From Candidatus Avipropionibacterium avicola (lineage in GTDB: Bacteria; Actinomycetota; Actinomycetes; Propionibacteriales; Propionibacteriaceae), in contig DVLP01000409.1 in assembly GCA_018715445.1 (NCBI GenBank), positions 1-5,542 on the forward strand: a DNA stretch of 5,542 nucleotides, in the 5' to 3' direction. The translations under genes were made by a program, and so were the position numbers. Positions 1 through 5,542 of the stretch are shown here, in pieces. The notes below the pieces were generated by a model. That model made no database searches. It was not told where the DNA came from and saw only the letters and a list, made by a program, of their open reading frames with translations. Position 1 is the stretch's first letter. Every line of letters begins with the position of its first letter.

Positions 1-500
1 CGACCTTCCACGCCGGCACGAAGGAGAACGTCATCCCCGACACGGCGGTCTTCACCGTCAACATGCGTCACCACGACCAGTCCGTACGAGATCAGGTCAC
101 CGCCGCGGCCCGCCGGGTGCTGAACGGCGAGGCGGCGGCCTCCGGAGCACCCGAGCCGACCATCGAGGAGATCACCGCCTTCCCGCTGACCATCAACGAT
201 CCCGAGCTGACCGGCACGGTCCGGGGGCTGCTGGCCGCCGAGTTGGGCGATGAGGCGGTCACCAGCCCGGAGGCCCGGATGGGCAGTGAGGACTTCGGGG
301 TGCTCGCCAGCTCCATCGACGTCCCCTCGACCTTCTGGCACTTCGGCGGCTACCCCGACGCCGTGGTCGACGGTGACAGTGCCGTCCCGGCTGCCCACAG
401 CTCGACCTTCGCCCCCGACCCGGAGCTCGCCATCAGTCACGGACTGCGCGCCGGACTCGCCGTGCTGTTGCACCATCTGAACCCTTCGGCGCCCCGATGA
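1..500 (+). CDS. M20-family (M20D-like) amidohydrolase/peptidase, C-terminal part, 5' end outside window
   Basis: This is a 5'-truncated gene. The first complete codon is at 3, about 165 residues are visible, and the stop TGA is at 498-500. M20D enzymes are cytoplasmic metal-dependent hydrolases of about 380-420 residues that cleave amide bonds in N-acyl amino acids, hippurate, auxin conjugates or short peptides, so roughly 40% of the protein is seen. The opening residues FHAGTKENVIPDTA, followed by FTVNMR, match the family's conserved block at the end of the inserted dimerisation domain. MGSEDFG (from about 279) matches the family's M-x-x-EDF motif. The AHSSTFAPDPE segment near the C-terminus matches the HSPxFxxDE-like block whose His is a metal ligand in the plant auxin-conjugate hydrolases. 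The other metal ligands lie upstream of the window. The substrate cannot be read from this part. The next gene starts 24 nt downstream in the same direction, so co-transcription is plausible. The family call is secure; the M20D subfamily is likely. Confidence 0.88.
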   Translation, partial: TFHAGTKENVIPDTAVFTVNMRHHDQSVRDQVTAAARRVLNGEAAASGAPEPTIEEITAFPLTINDPELTGTVRGLLAAELGDEAVTSPEARMGSEDFGVLASSIDVPSTFWHFGGYPDAVVDGDSAVPAAHSSTFAPDPELAISHGLRAGLAVLLHHLNPSAPR

Positions 501-524
501 TGCACCGATGCCGATGACTCCCCC

Positions 525-1508
525 ATGTCGATGACTCACCGACGCCTGCTCGCGGTGCTGGTCCTGCTCGTGGGCCTGTGCGGGTGCCAAGCCGGATCGG
601 GCGAGGGGCCGGTGGCCCCCAGCGATCCCACGGTCCACACCGTCGAGACGGTCCACGGGCCGATCGAGGTGCCGCTCGAGCCCCGACGGATCGTGGCCCT
701 GTCGTACGAAACCGTGGGGCAGTTGGCCTCGCTGGGGGCAGAGGTCGTGGGTGCCCCCGGTGATGCCGACGAGCGTGCCCTGCTGGACGAGCAGCTCCAG
801 CGGCACCTGGCCGGGGTCGCCTCGATCGGCCCCGCAGGTGATCCGGACCTGGCGGCGGTCGCAGCGCTCGAGCCCGACCTGATCGTCGGCGATGCCACCA
901 CCGGCCCGGCCAGCCCCGATCCGACCAGCCCAGGTCCGGCCAGCCACGCCCAGCTGACCAGGATCGCCCCCACCGTGATCGCGACCGGAGTCGATGCCGG
1001 CGACTGGAAATCGGTGGTCGCCACCCTCGCCGACGCCAGCGGGACCGGTGCGCTGCTGACCGTCGTCCGCAACGACTACAACGCCAAGGTCGACGACGTA
1101 CGTCACCGCTGGTCCGCCGAGTTCGACCGGTGGGGCTTCGCCCCGATCGCCCCCGGCCATCGGGCCTCCACCGTCCGGGTGCTCGGCCCCGACGACCCGA
1201 TCGGGGCCGTCCACGCCGACCTCGAGCTCCCCCTGACAGCCGGGTTCGGTGCAGCCGCGACCACCGGATCCGACCTGGCCGTCGAGGGGCTCGGCGATCT
1301 CCTCGGCCCGACCGATGTGGTCATCGTCCACACCGGAGGCCTGCACGCCGAGCGGACCGGTCGAGGCGCACCGCTGCGCCAGCTGTTCCGTGCTCTCCGC
1401 GCGGCCGGGGCCGGTCAGGTCCACGGGATCGAGGCCCCGGTCACCGACTACCGCACGGCCATGGCCTACCTCGACGCCCTCGACCAACAGGTGCTCGCCG
1501 AGCTGTGA
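525..1508 (+). CDS. FecB/BtuF-like substrate-binding lipoprotein (siderophore/haem/cobalamin class)
   Basis: This 327-residue protein has a lipoprotein signal: basic MTHRR, a hydrophobic stretch at about 8-18, and lipobox L18-C19-G20-C21, with Cys21 as the predicted lipidated residue. It should be anchored to the outer face of the cytoplasmic membrane. The mature part follows the type III (TroA-like) binding-protein plan. A strand-forming TVHGPIEVPLEPRRIVALS (about 42-60) leads into helix YETVGQLASLGAEVVG, then GDPDLAAVAALEPDLIVG (105-122) and LTRIAPTVIA (144-153). These are hallmarks of ferric-siderophore, haem or cobalamin binding proteins. A C-lobe with strand DVVIVHTGG (264-272) follows. 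A Pro/Ala/Ser-rich 15-residue insert built from three repeats lies at 128-142. ATG 525 is the first start after the in-frame upstream stop; ATG 531 is an alternative. No Shine-Dalgarno sequence is visible before either. The ligand is unknown. The family call is strong; iron uptake is inferred. Confidence 0.88.
   Translation: MSMTHRRLLAVLVLLVGLCGCQAGSGEGPVAPSDPTVHTVETVHGPIEVPLEPRRIVALSYETVGQLASLGAEVVGAPGDADERALLDEQLQRHLAGVASIGPAGDPDLAAVAALEPDLIVGDATTGPASPDPTSPGPASHAQLTRIAPTVIATGVDAGDWKSVVATLADASGTGALLTVVRNDYNAKVDDVRHRWSAEFDRWGFAPIAPGHRASTVRVLGPDDPIGAVHADLELPLTAGFGAAATTGSDLAVEGLGDLLGPTDVVIVHTGGLHAERTGRGAPLRQLFRALRAAGAGQVHGIEAPVTDYRTAMAYLDALDQQVLAEL
906..950 (+). repeat. Three 15-bp in-frame tandem repeats in the binding-protein gene
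   Basis: Three consecutive 15-bp units begin CCGGCCAGCC, CCGACCAGCC and CCGGCCAGCC at 906, 921 and 936. The first ten bases differ at only one position, and the last five vary. They encode PASPD, PTSPG and PASHA, a Pro/Ala/Ser-rich insert between strand DLIVG and helix AQLTRIAPTV. The unit length is a multiple of three, so copy-number change would keep the frame. This is seen directly; any effect on ligand binding is inference. Confidence 0.85.
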
Positions 1509-1528
1509 GGCCCGATCCGCAGACCTGA

Positions 1529-1540
1529 CAGTGATCACTG
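1529..1540. promoter_or_regulatory. Perfect 12-bp palindrome CAGTGATCACTG, candidate operator
   Basis: CAGTGATCACTG equals its own reverse complement and lies in the 61-nt spacer between the binding lipoprotein and the first ABC gene. The symmetry stops exactly at its ends (flanking pairs A/C and G/G do not match). With no central loop it would make a poor RNA hairpin, so a dimeric-repressor site is more plausible than a terminator. It does not resemble the DtxR/IdeR iron box, whose consensus is TTAGGTTAGGCTAACCTAA. It would overlap the -35 position of the possible promoter whose -10 is at 1553. The cognate regulator is unknown. Confidence 0.45.
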
Positions 1541-1552
1541 CGGGACGGACCG

Positions 1553-1558
1553 TACGAT
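1553..1558 (+). promoter_or_regulatory. Possible -10 element TACGAT ahead of the ABC pair
   Basis: TACGAT fits the actinobacterial TAnnnT -10 pattern and sits 11 nt before ATG 1570. Transcription would start near 1565, giving an almost leaderless mRNA. The expected -35 position (about 1530-1535) has no good TTGACA match and falls inside the 12-bp palindrome. Six-base matches are common by chance, so this is tentative. If it is not a promoter, the ABC genes are read through from upstream. Confidence 0.25.
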
Positions 1559-1569
1559 GGGGCCGTTCC

Positions 1570-3465
1570 ATGAGTACCTCCGCCACCACCCCGGTCACCA
1601 CCGGCCCACGACCCGCACGGCAACGTCCCGCGGTCCTGCTGCCGGGGCTGAAGCGACTGCTGATCGGGGCCTGGGAGCAGAAGGGCTGGTTCAGCCTCGC
1701 CGTCATCGGCGCGATCCTGTTCGCCGTCCTGCAGATCGCCACCTCGAGCGTGATCGGTGACGTCACCGAGGACGTGGTCATCCCGTCCTTCGCCGAGGGA
1801 GAACCCCTGACCGGGGGGTTGCTGACCGGCGCCCTGCTGATCCTGGGGATCGCCGTGCTGCGGTCGGTGACGGTGGCGATGCGCCGCGCACTCGCCTCGG
1901 CCACCCAGTTCTCGTTGCTGCAGACCTATCGTGAGCGACTGGTCAGCGTCTATGCCCGGGTCCCGTTGCTGTGGCACCGACGCCAGTCGACCGGCACCCT
2001 GCTCAGCTCGGTCTACGCCGATGTCGAGGCCACCTTCTATGCGATGGGTCCCTTCCCGTTCGCCCTGGCGACGGTCTTCATGGTGGTCTACGCGACGGTC
2101 GTGGTGGCCCGGATCGATGCGGTGCTGCTGTTGGTGATGGCCGGCATGGTGCTGCTGCTGATCGGGCTGAACGTGGCCCTGCAACGGTTCGCCGCGCCGA
2201 TCGCGATCGAGTCGCAGCGACTGCGGGCCGAGGTGGCCGAGATCGCCCACGAATCCTTTGACGGTGCGAATGTGGTGAAGTCGCTCGGTCAGGAGGACAC
2301 CGAGGAGCAACGCTTCAACCGCAGTGCCGATGCCCTGCGGTCCAACGGGATCCGCTTCGGCTACATCCGTGGCTGGTTCGACCCGGCGATCGACGCCCTG
2401 CCCAATGTCGGGATCCTGCTGGTCGCCGCCCTCGGTGCCTGGCGGATCTCCACCGGTCACCTCACCACCGGCGAGCTGGTGGAGGTCTCGTACCTGTTCA
2501 CCCTGACGTCGCTGCCGATCCGCTCCTTCGGTTGGGTGTTGGGCGACCTCTCGCGCACCGTCGTGGGCGGGGCCCGGGTGCAGAAGATCCTGGACGTGCA
2601 CGACCGTCGGGAGTACGGCACCACCGAGCTGGCGGACGGTCCCGGTGTGGTGCGGTTCGACCGGGTCGACTTCGAGTACCACGACGACCCCGCCACCCTG
2701 GTCGGCGGCGGTGTCACCGGCGAACCCCACGACACCGAGGTACGCCGGGTCCAGGCCGTGCACGAGGTCAGTCTGGTGGCCGATCCGAGCGCGGGTCGCC
2801 GTACCGTCGCGGTGGTCGGGCCGACCGGCAGCGGCAAGTCGACCCTGGCGCTGCTCGCGGCCCGGTTGGTCGACCCGAACCGGGGATCGATCACCCTCGA
2901 CGGGGTCGACCTGCGGTCCCTGACCGACCGGGCGCTCACCGCCGGCGTGGCGCTGGTGCTGCAGCAGGCCTTCGTCTTCGACGACACCGTACGGGCCAAT
3001 GTCACCCTCGGTGAGGACATCGACGACGAGACGGTGTGGTGGGCCCTCGAGGTCGCCCAGGCCGCCGGCTTCGTCCGCGGCCTCGCCGACGGGCTCGACA
3101 GTGAGCTCGGCGAGCGTGGCGGGTCGCTGTCGGGTGGGCAGCGGCAACGGATCGCCCTGGCTCGGGCGCTGGCCCGCCGGCCCCGCCTGCTCATCCTGGA
3201 CGACGCCACGAGTGCCTGCGACCCGACCGTCGAGTTGGCGATCCTGGACGGGATCCGCCGGGAGATGACCGAGTCGACCCTGCTGGTGATCGCCTACCGC
3301 AAGTCGACGATCTCACTGGCCGACGACGTGGTCTTCATGGAGCACGGCCGGATCGTCGCCCAGGGCCCGCACGAGGAGCTGCGACGCAGCACGCCCGCCT
3401 ACCGGGCGCTGGTCGACGCGTACGAGGAAGCCGCCATCTCCGACGCCTTGTTGGAGGGACGATGA
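1570..3465 (+). CDS. Half-size ABC transporter (TMD-NBD), degenerate-site subunit of an exporter-fold heterodimer
   Basis: This 631-residue protein is an integral cytoplasmic-membrane protein with an N-terminal type IV (exporter-fold) membrane domain and a C-terminal ATPase. Membrane helices fall at about 41-63, 84-104, 159-180, 182-202, 275-295 and 301-325. ATPase motifs are A-loop Tyr370, Walker A GPTGSGKST (417-425, Lys423), Q-loop Gln465, canonical signature LSGGQ (520-524) and Walker B LLILD (540-544). Two catalytic residues are altered: Asp545 replaces the catalytic Glu, and Tyr576 (IAYR) replaces the H-loop His. Its own ATP site should therefore hydrolyse poorly, while its intact signature completes the partner's site. 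About 23 extra residues separate the A-loop from Walker A compared with the partner. ATG 1570 was chosen because the frame stays open upstream only by overlapping the binding-protein gene; GTG 1531 is an in-frame alternative adding 13 residues. A GGGG run at 1559-1562 could serve as a weak ribosome site. The transported substrate is unknown. Confidence 0.92.
   Translation: MSTSATTPVTTGPRPARQRPAVLLPGLKRLLIGAWEQKGWFSLAVIGAILFAVLQIATSSVIGDVTEDVVIPSFAEGEPLTGGLLTGALLILGIAVLRSVTVAMRRALASATQFSLLQTYRERLVSVYARVPLLWHRRQSTGTLLSSVYADVEATFYAMGPFPFALATVFMVVYATVVVARIDAVLLLVMAGMVLLLIGLNVALQRFAAPIAIESQRLRAEVAEIAHESFDGANVVKSLGQEDTEEQRFNRSADALRSNGIRFGYIRGWFDPAIDALPNVGILLVAALGAWRISTGHLTTGELVEVSYLFTLTSLPIRSFGWVLGDLSRTVVGGARVQKILDVHDRREYGTTELADGPGVVRFDRVDFEYHDDPATLVGGGVTGEPHDTEVRRVQAVHEVSLVADPSAGRRTVAVVGPTGSGKSTLALLAARLVDPNRGSITLDGVDLRSLTDRALTAGVALVLQQAFVFDDTVRANVTLGEDIDDETVWWALEVAQAAGFVRGLADGLDSELGERGGSLSGGQRQRIALARALARRPRLLILDDATSACDPTVELAILDGIRREMTESTLLVIAYRKSTISLADDVVFMEHGRIVAQGPHEELRRSTPAYRALVDAYEEAAISDALLEGR
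3453..3458 (+). promoter_or_regulatory. Ribosome binding site GGAGGG within the end of the first ABC gene
   Basis: GGAGGG lies 3 nt before ATG 3462, inside the last codons of the upstream ABC gene. Together with the ATGA stop/start overlap at 3462-3465 it fixes the start of the second ABC gene and indicates translational coupling, which suits two subunits needed in equal amounts. The spacing is slightly short. Confidence 0.75.
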
Positions 3466-5402
3466 GCGCCCCGACCAGGTCCACCCGGACCACGAAGAAA
3501 CAGGCCGGGCTCGCCGCGCGGGACGCCGGCGCGCAGGACGGGCTCGAGAAGCGGGCCTTCTCCCGGATCGGTGGCGAGGAGCAGACCGACGAGAGCACCC
3601 TGGCCACCATCCGCCGCGGACTCTCCCTCACCCCCGAGGCGTTCCGCGGGGTGTGGCTGACCCTGGTGCTGGCCGGCCTGGCGACCGTCGGCAAGGTGGT
3701 CGTCCCGGTCGCGGTGCAGAACGTGCTCGACGAGGGCATCATCGCGCCGTCGGTGCCCGACCTCACCTTCGTCGTCCGCGCCTGCCTGGTGGCGGCCGGT
3801 GTCCTGGTGGTCACCGCACTGTGCAACGTCCTGATGAACCGGCGGCTGTTCCGGATGGCCGAGACCGCCCTGGCGACGCTGCGCAAGCGGGCGTTCCGCC
3901 ACATCCACGACCTGTCACTGCTCACCCAGGGCACCGAGCAGCGTGGCGCCCTGGTGTCGCGGGTGACCAGCGATGTCGACACCGTCAGCCAGTTCATGTC
4001 CTTCGGCGGGATCATGCTGGTGGTGATGAGCCTGCAGGTCGTCATCGCCACGATCGTCATGCTGGTCTACTCACCGCTGCTGGGTCTGGTGGTGTGGCTG
4101 TGCTACCTCCCGGTCTTCTTCCTGATGAGCTTCGTGCAGAAGCGGATCCGGGCCCGCTACCAACGGGTCCGCACCATGGTGGGACGGATGCTCGGCTCGG
4201 TCTCGGAGTCCCTGGTCGGCGCGGCGACGCTGCGGGCGTACGGGATCACCGACAGCAACCGCGACCGCAACATCGCCCACGTCAAGGACGTCCGCGACGC
4301 ACAGTTCCGGGTACTGCGTCCGCAGTCGGTCTCCTTCATGCTCTCCGAGACTGCCGACGGTGTCTCGACTGCCGTCGTGATCGTGGTCGGGGTCTACCTC
4401 GGCACCGGCGCCCTCGGCCTCGACGTCGGTCTGACCGCCGGCCAGCTGGTCGCCTTCATCTTCCTGGTCTCGTTGTTCAGCCAGCCGGTACGGATGGGCA
4501 TCGAGATGCTGTCCGAGGCCCAGAACGCGGTGGCCGGGTGGCGCCGGGTGCTCGGCATCCTCGACACCCCGGCCGATGTCACCGATCCCGGTGGCGCCAT
4601 CGACCCGCACACCGGTGAGCGGCTGGCCCCGATCCCGGACGCGACCACCCTGCCCGAAGGTCCGTTGTCGGTGACGGTGCGCGACCTGCGCTACGCCTAC
4701 CCCAACGGGCCCGAGGTGCTGCACGGGATCGAGGTCGAGATCCCGGCCGGCAGCCATGTCGCGATCGTCGGTGAGACCGGCAGCGGCAAGACCACCCTGG
4801 CGAAGCTGCTGACCCGGATGATGGATCCGATCAGCGGTGAGGTGTTGATCGGCGGCAAGGCGTTGGACCGGGTGGGCTTCGCCAGCCTGCGCGAGCGGGT
4901 CGTGATGGTGCCCCAGGAAGGGTTCCTGTTCGACACCACGATCGGGGCAAACCTGGCGTACGGACGACCCGAGGCGACCGAGGAGCAGATGCGCGCCGCG
5001 GTCACCGAGCTCGGGCTGGGTGACTGGCTGGCGAACCTGCCGCTCGGGCTGGAGACGCCGGTCGGTCAGCGCGGTGAGTCGCTGAGTGCCGGCGAGCGTC
5101 AGTTGGTGTCGCTGGCCCGGGCCTATCTCGCCGACCCGGACGTGATCGTCCTGGACGAGGCCACCAGCGCGGTCGATCCGGCTGCCGACGTCCGGCTGCA
5201 GCGAGCCATCGAGGGACTGGCCCGCGGGCGGACCACCATCACCATCGCCCACCGACTGTCGACCGCCGAACGGGCCGACATGATCCTGGTCCTCGACGAC
5301 GGCGACCTGGCCGAGCAGGGCACCCACGCTGAACTGGTCGACCTCCCCAACGGCATCTACGCCGGTCTGCACCACTCCTGGGTCGCCCACCGCAGCGACT
5401 GA
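3462..5402 (+). CDS. Half-size ABC transporter (TMD-NBD), catalytic subunit of the exporter-fold heterodimer
   Basis: This 646-residue protein begins with a charged cytoplasmic extension of about 60 residues. Six membrane helices follow, at roughly 63-85, 102-124, 181-203, 205-226, 296-318 and 325-345, then a linker and a C-terminal ATPase. Motifs are A-loop Tyr413, Walker A GETGSGKTT (437-445, Lys443), Q-loop Gln485 (VPQE), Walker B VIVLD with Asp565, catalytic Glu566 and H-loop His597 (IAHRLST). The signature is degenerate, LSAGE (541-545) instead of LSGGQ. Its Walker motifs plus the partner's LSGGQ make the consensus ATP site; its LSAGE faces the partner's defective Walker B and H-loop. 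This complementarity, with the ATGA overlap, is strong evidence for an obligate heterodimer. The form resembles exporter-type pairs I recall from Actinobacteria such as mycobacteria, but I have no alignment. There is no siderophore-interaction domain of the IrtA type. The linker at about 368-400 is Pro/Asp-rich and long. Transport direction and substrate cannot be read from the sequence. Confidence 0.93.
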   Translation: MSAPTRSTRTTKKQAGLAARDAGAQDGLEKRAFSRIGGEEQTDESTLATIRRGLSLTPEAFRGVWLTLVLAGLATVGKVVVPVAVQNVLDEGIIAPSVPDLTFVVRACLVAAGVLVVTALCNVLMNRRLFRMAETALATLRKRAFRHIHDLSLLTQGTEQRGALVSRVTSDVDTVSQFMSFGGIMLVVMSLQVVIATIVMLVYSPLLGLVVWLCYLPVFFLMSFVQKRIRARYQRVRTMVGRMLGSVSESLVGAATLRAYGITDSNRDRNIAHVKDVRDAQFRVLRPQSVSFMLSETADGVSTAVVIVVGVYLGTGALGLDVGLTAGQLVAFIFLVSLFSQPVRMGIEMLSEAQNAVAGWRRVLGILDTPADVTDPGGAIDPHTGERLAPIPDATTLPEGPLSVTVRDLRYAYPNGPEVLHGIEVEIPAGSHVAIVGETGSGKTTLAKLLTRMMDPISGEVLIGGKALDRVGFASLRERVVMVPQEGFLFDTTIGANLAYGRPEATEEQMRAAVTELGLGDWLANLPLGLETPVGQRGESLSAGERQLVSLARAYLADPDVIVLDEATSAVDPAADVRLQRAIEGLARGRTTITIAHRLSTAERADMILVLDDGDLAEQGTHAELVDLPNGIYAGLHHSWVAHRSD

Positions 5403-5420
5403 GAACAGCTGCTCCCTCTG

Positions 5421-5492
5421 CGGATCCACGCCCTCCCTGCTGACCGACGCACGCTGCAGCGTGGGTGGATCGGCACAACGGGCGTGGATCCG
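5421..5492. repeat. Perfect 13-bp inverted repeat downstream of the ABC pair, possible terminator or operator
   Basis: The left arm CGGATCCACGCCC (5421-5433) is the exact reverse complement of GGGCGTGGATCCG (5480-5492), with 46 nt between. The structure begins 18 nt after the last stop codon, a usual place for transcription to end, and a second palindrome lies inside the loop. There is no T-run after the right arm, so it is not a classical intrinsic terminator, although GC-rich actinobacteria often use stems without one. The right arm also covers the expected -35 position of the possible promoter at 5508, so an operator role is an alternative. Confidence 0.6.
5450..5463. repeat. Perfect 14-bp palindrome CACGCTGCAGCGTG nested in the larger inverted repeat
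   Basis: CACGCTGCAGCGTG equals its reverse complement and lies between the arms of the 13-bp inverted repeat. As RNA it could form a hairpin of about 5 bp closed by a TGCA loop; as DNA it could be a dimer binding site. The symmetry is partly extended outward (5447-5448 with 5465-5466) after one mismatch. Confidence 0.6.
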
Positions 5493-5507
5493 GCCGGGGT
5501 GGTGCGC

Positions 5508-5513
5508 TACCGT
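5508..5513 (+). promoter_or_regulatory. Possible -10 element TACCGT for a gene beyond the window
   Basis: TACCGT fits the TAnnnT -10 pattern. With a 17-nt spacer the -35 would be TGGATC (5485-5490), a weak match to TTGACA lying in the right arm of the inverted repeat. No downstream gene start can be confirmed: 5514-5542 is too short, although GTG 5512 opens a frame to the window end. Apart from the repeats described, I see no gene in 5403-5542. Confidence 0.25.
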
Positions 5514-5542
5514 GGGCGAACGGCGCTGTCGGGGCGCCTCCG

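Noticed and set aside
1529..1540. The spacer palindrome as an intrinsic terminator
   Set aside because: It has no loop-sized centre, would give a stem of about 4 bp, and is not followed by a T-run.
1525..1558. CTGACA (1525-1530) as the -35 partner of TACGAT
   Set aside because: It resembles TTGACA, but the spacing to the -10 would be 22 nt, too long for a standard sigma-70-type promoter.
1249..1569. Upstream extension of the first ABC frame by 107 residues, overlapping the binding-protein gene
   Set aside because: The extension is read out of frame through the well-supported lipoprotein gene, is rich in Arg/Ser/Pro as expected of a shadow frame, and would put non-transporter sequence before the membrane domain. 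ATG 1570 gives a normal N-terminus.
1509..1569. DtxR/IdeR-type iron box before the transporter genes
   Set aside because: No sequence close to TTAGGTTAGGCTAACCTAA is present in this spacer or in the 501-524 spacer, so iron control through this regulator is not supported here.
1441..3147. Long open frame on the minus strand (568 codons)
   Set aside because: It lies wholly opposite the first ABC gene and the end of the lipoprotein gene, is dominated by Gly/Gln/Asp/His/Arg and shows no recognisable domain. This is a usual antisense artefact of high-GC coding DNA.
1570..3465. Identification of the ABC pair as IrtA/IrtB by name
   Set aside because: Neither protein has the siderophore-interaction domain found at the N-terminus of IrtA, and ABC motifs alone do not give the substrate, so no gene symbol is assigned.
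4071..5429. Long open frame on the minus strand (452 codons)
   Set aside because: It is opposite the second ABC gene, with biased shadow-type composition and no motif. The plus strand has complete ABC motifs over the same bases.

Overview
The window is very GC-rich with strong third-position G/C bias and tightly packed genes. It fits a high-GC Gram-positive bacterium (Actinomycetota). A lipobox lipoprotein and an exporter-type ABC pair in a form I recall from actinobacterial genomes support this. A Propionibacteriales-like host is possible, but I cannot establish family or genus from the sequence alone.

Layout, all genes on the + strand. (1) 1-500: the C-terminal part of an M20-family (M20D-like) metal-dependent amidohydrolase or peptidase, cut by the window edge. 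(2) 525-1508: a lipoprotein of the FecB/BtuF-like (type III, TroA-like) substrate-binding family, the kind that captures ferric siderophores, haem or cobalamin. (3) 1509-1569: a 61-nt spacer with a perfect 12-bp palindrome and a possible promoter -10. (4) 1570-3465: a half-size ABC transporter, membrane domain plus ATPase, whose ATPase carries degenerate catalytic residues (Asp for the catalytic Glu, Tyr for the H-loop His). (5) 3462-5402: a second half-size ABC transporter with intact catalytic Glu and His but a degenerate signature motif (LSAGE), overlapping the previous gene by ATGA. (6) 5403-5542: a non-coding tail with a perfect 13-bp inverted repeat enclosing a perfect 14-bp palindrome, then a possible promoter for a gene outside the window.

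The two ABC proteins almost certainly form one heterodimer. Their defects are complementary, giving one consensus and one degenerate ATP site, as in known heterodimeric type IV (exporter-fold) ABC transporters. The open question is whether the neighbouring binding lipoprotein works with this pair. Such lipoproteins normally feed FecCD/BtuCD-type permeases, and none is visible here. Two readings are possible: an exporter-fold transporter handling a siderophore-like ligand (compare IrtAB and YbtPQ, which import siderophores with exporter folds), or an unrelated lipoprotein that happens to sit next to a conserved exporter pair. The sequence does not decide between them. I see no RNA genes, CRISPR arrays, insertion sequences or broken genes.
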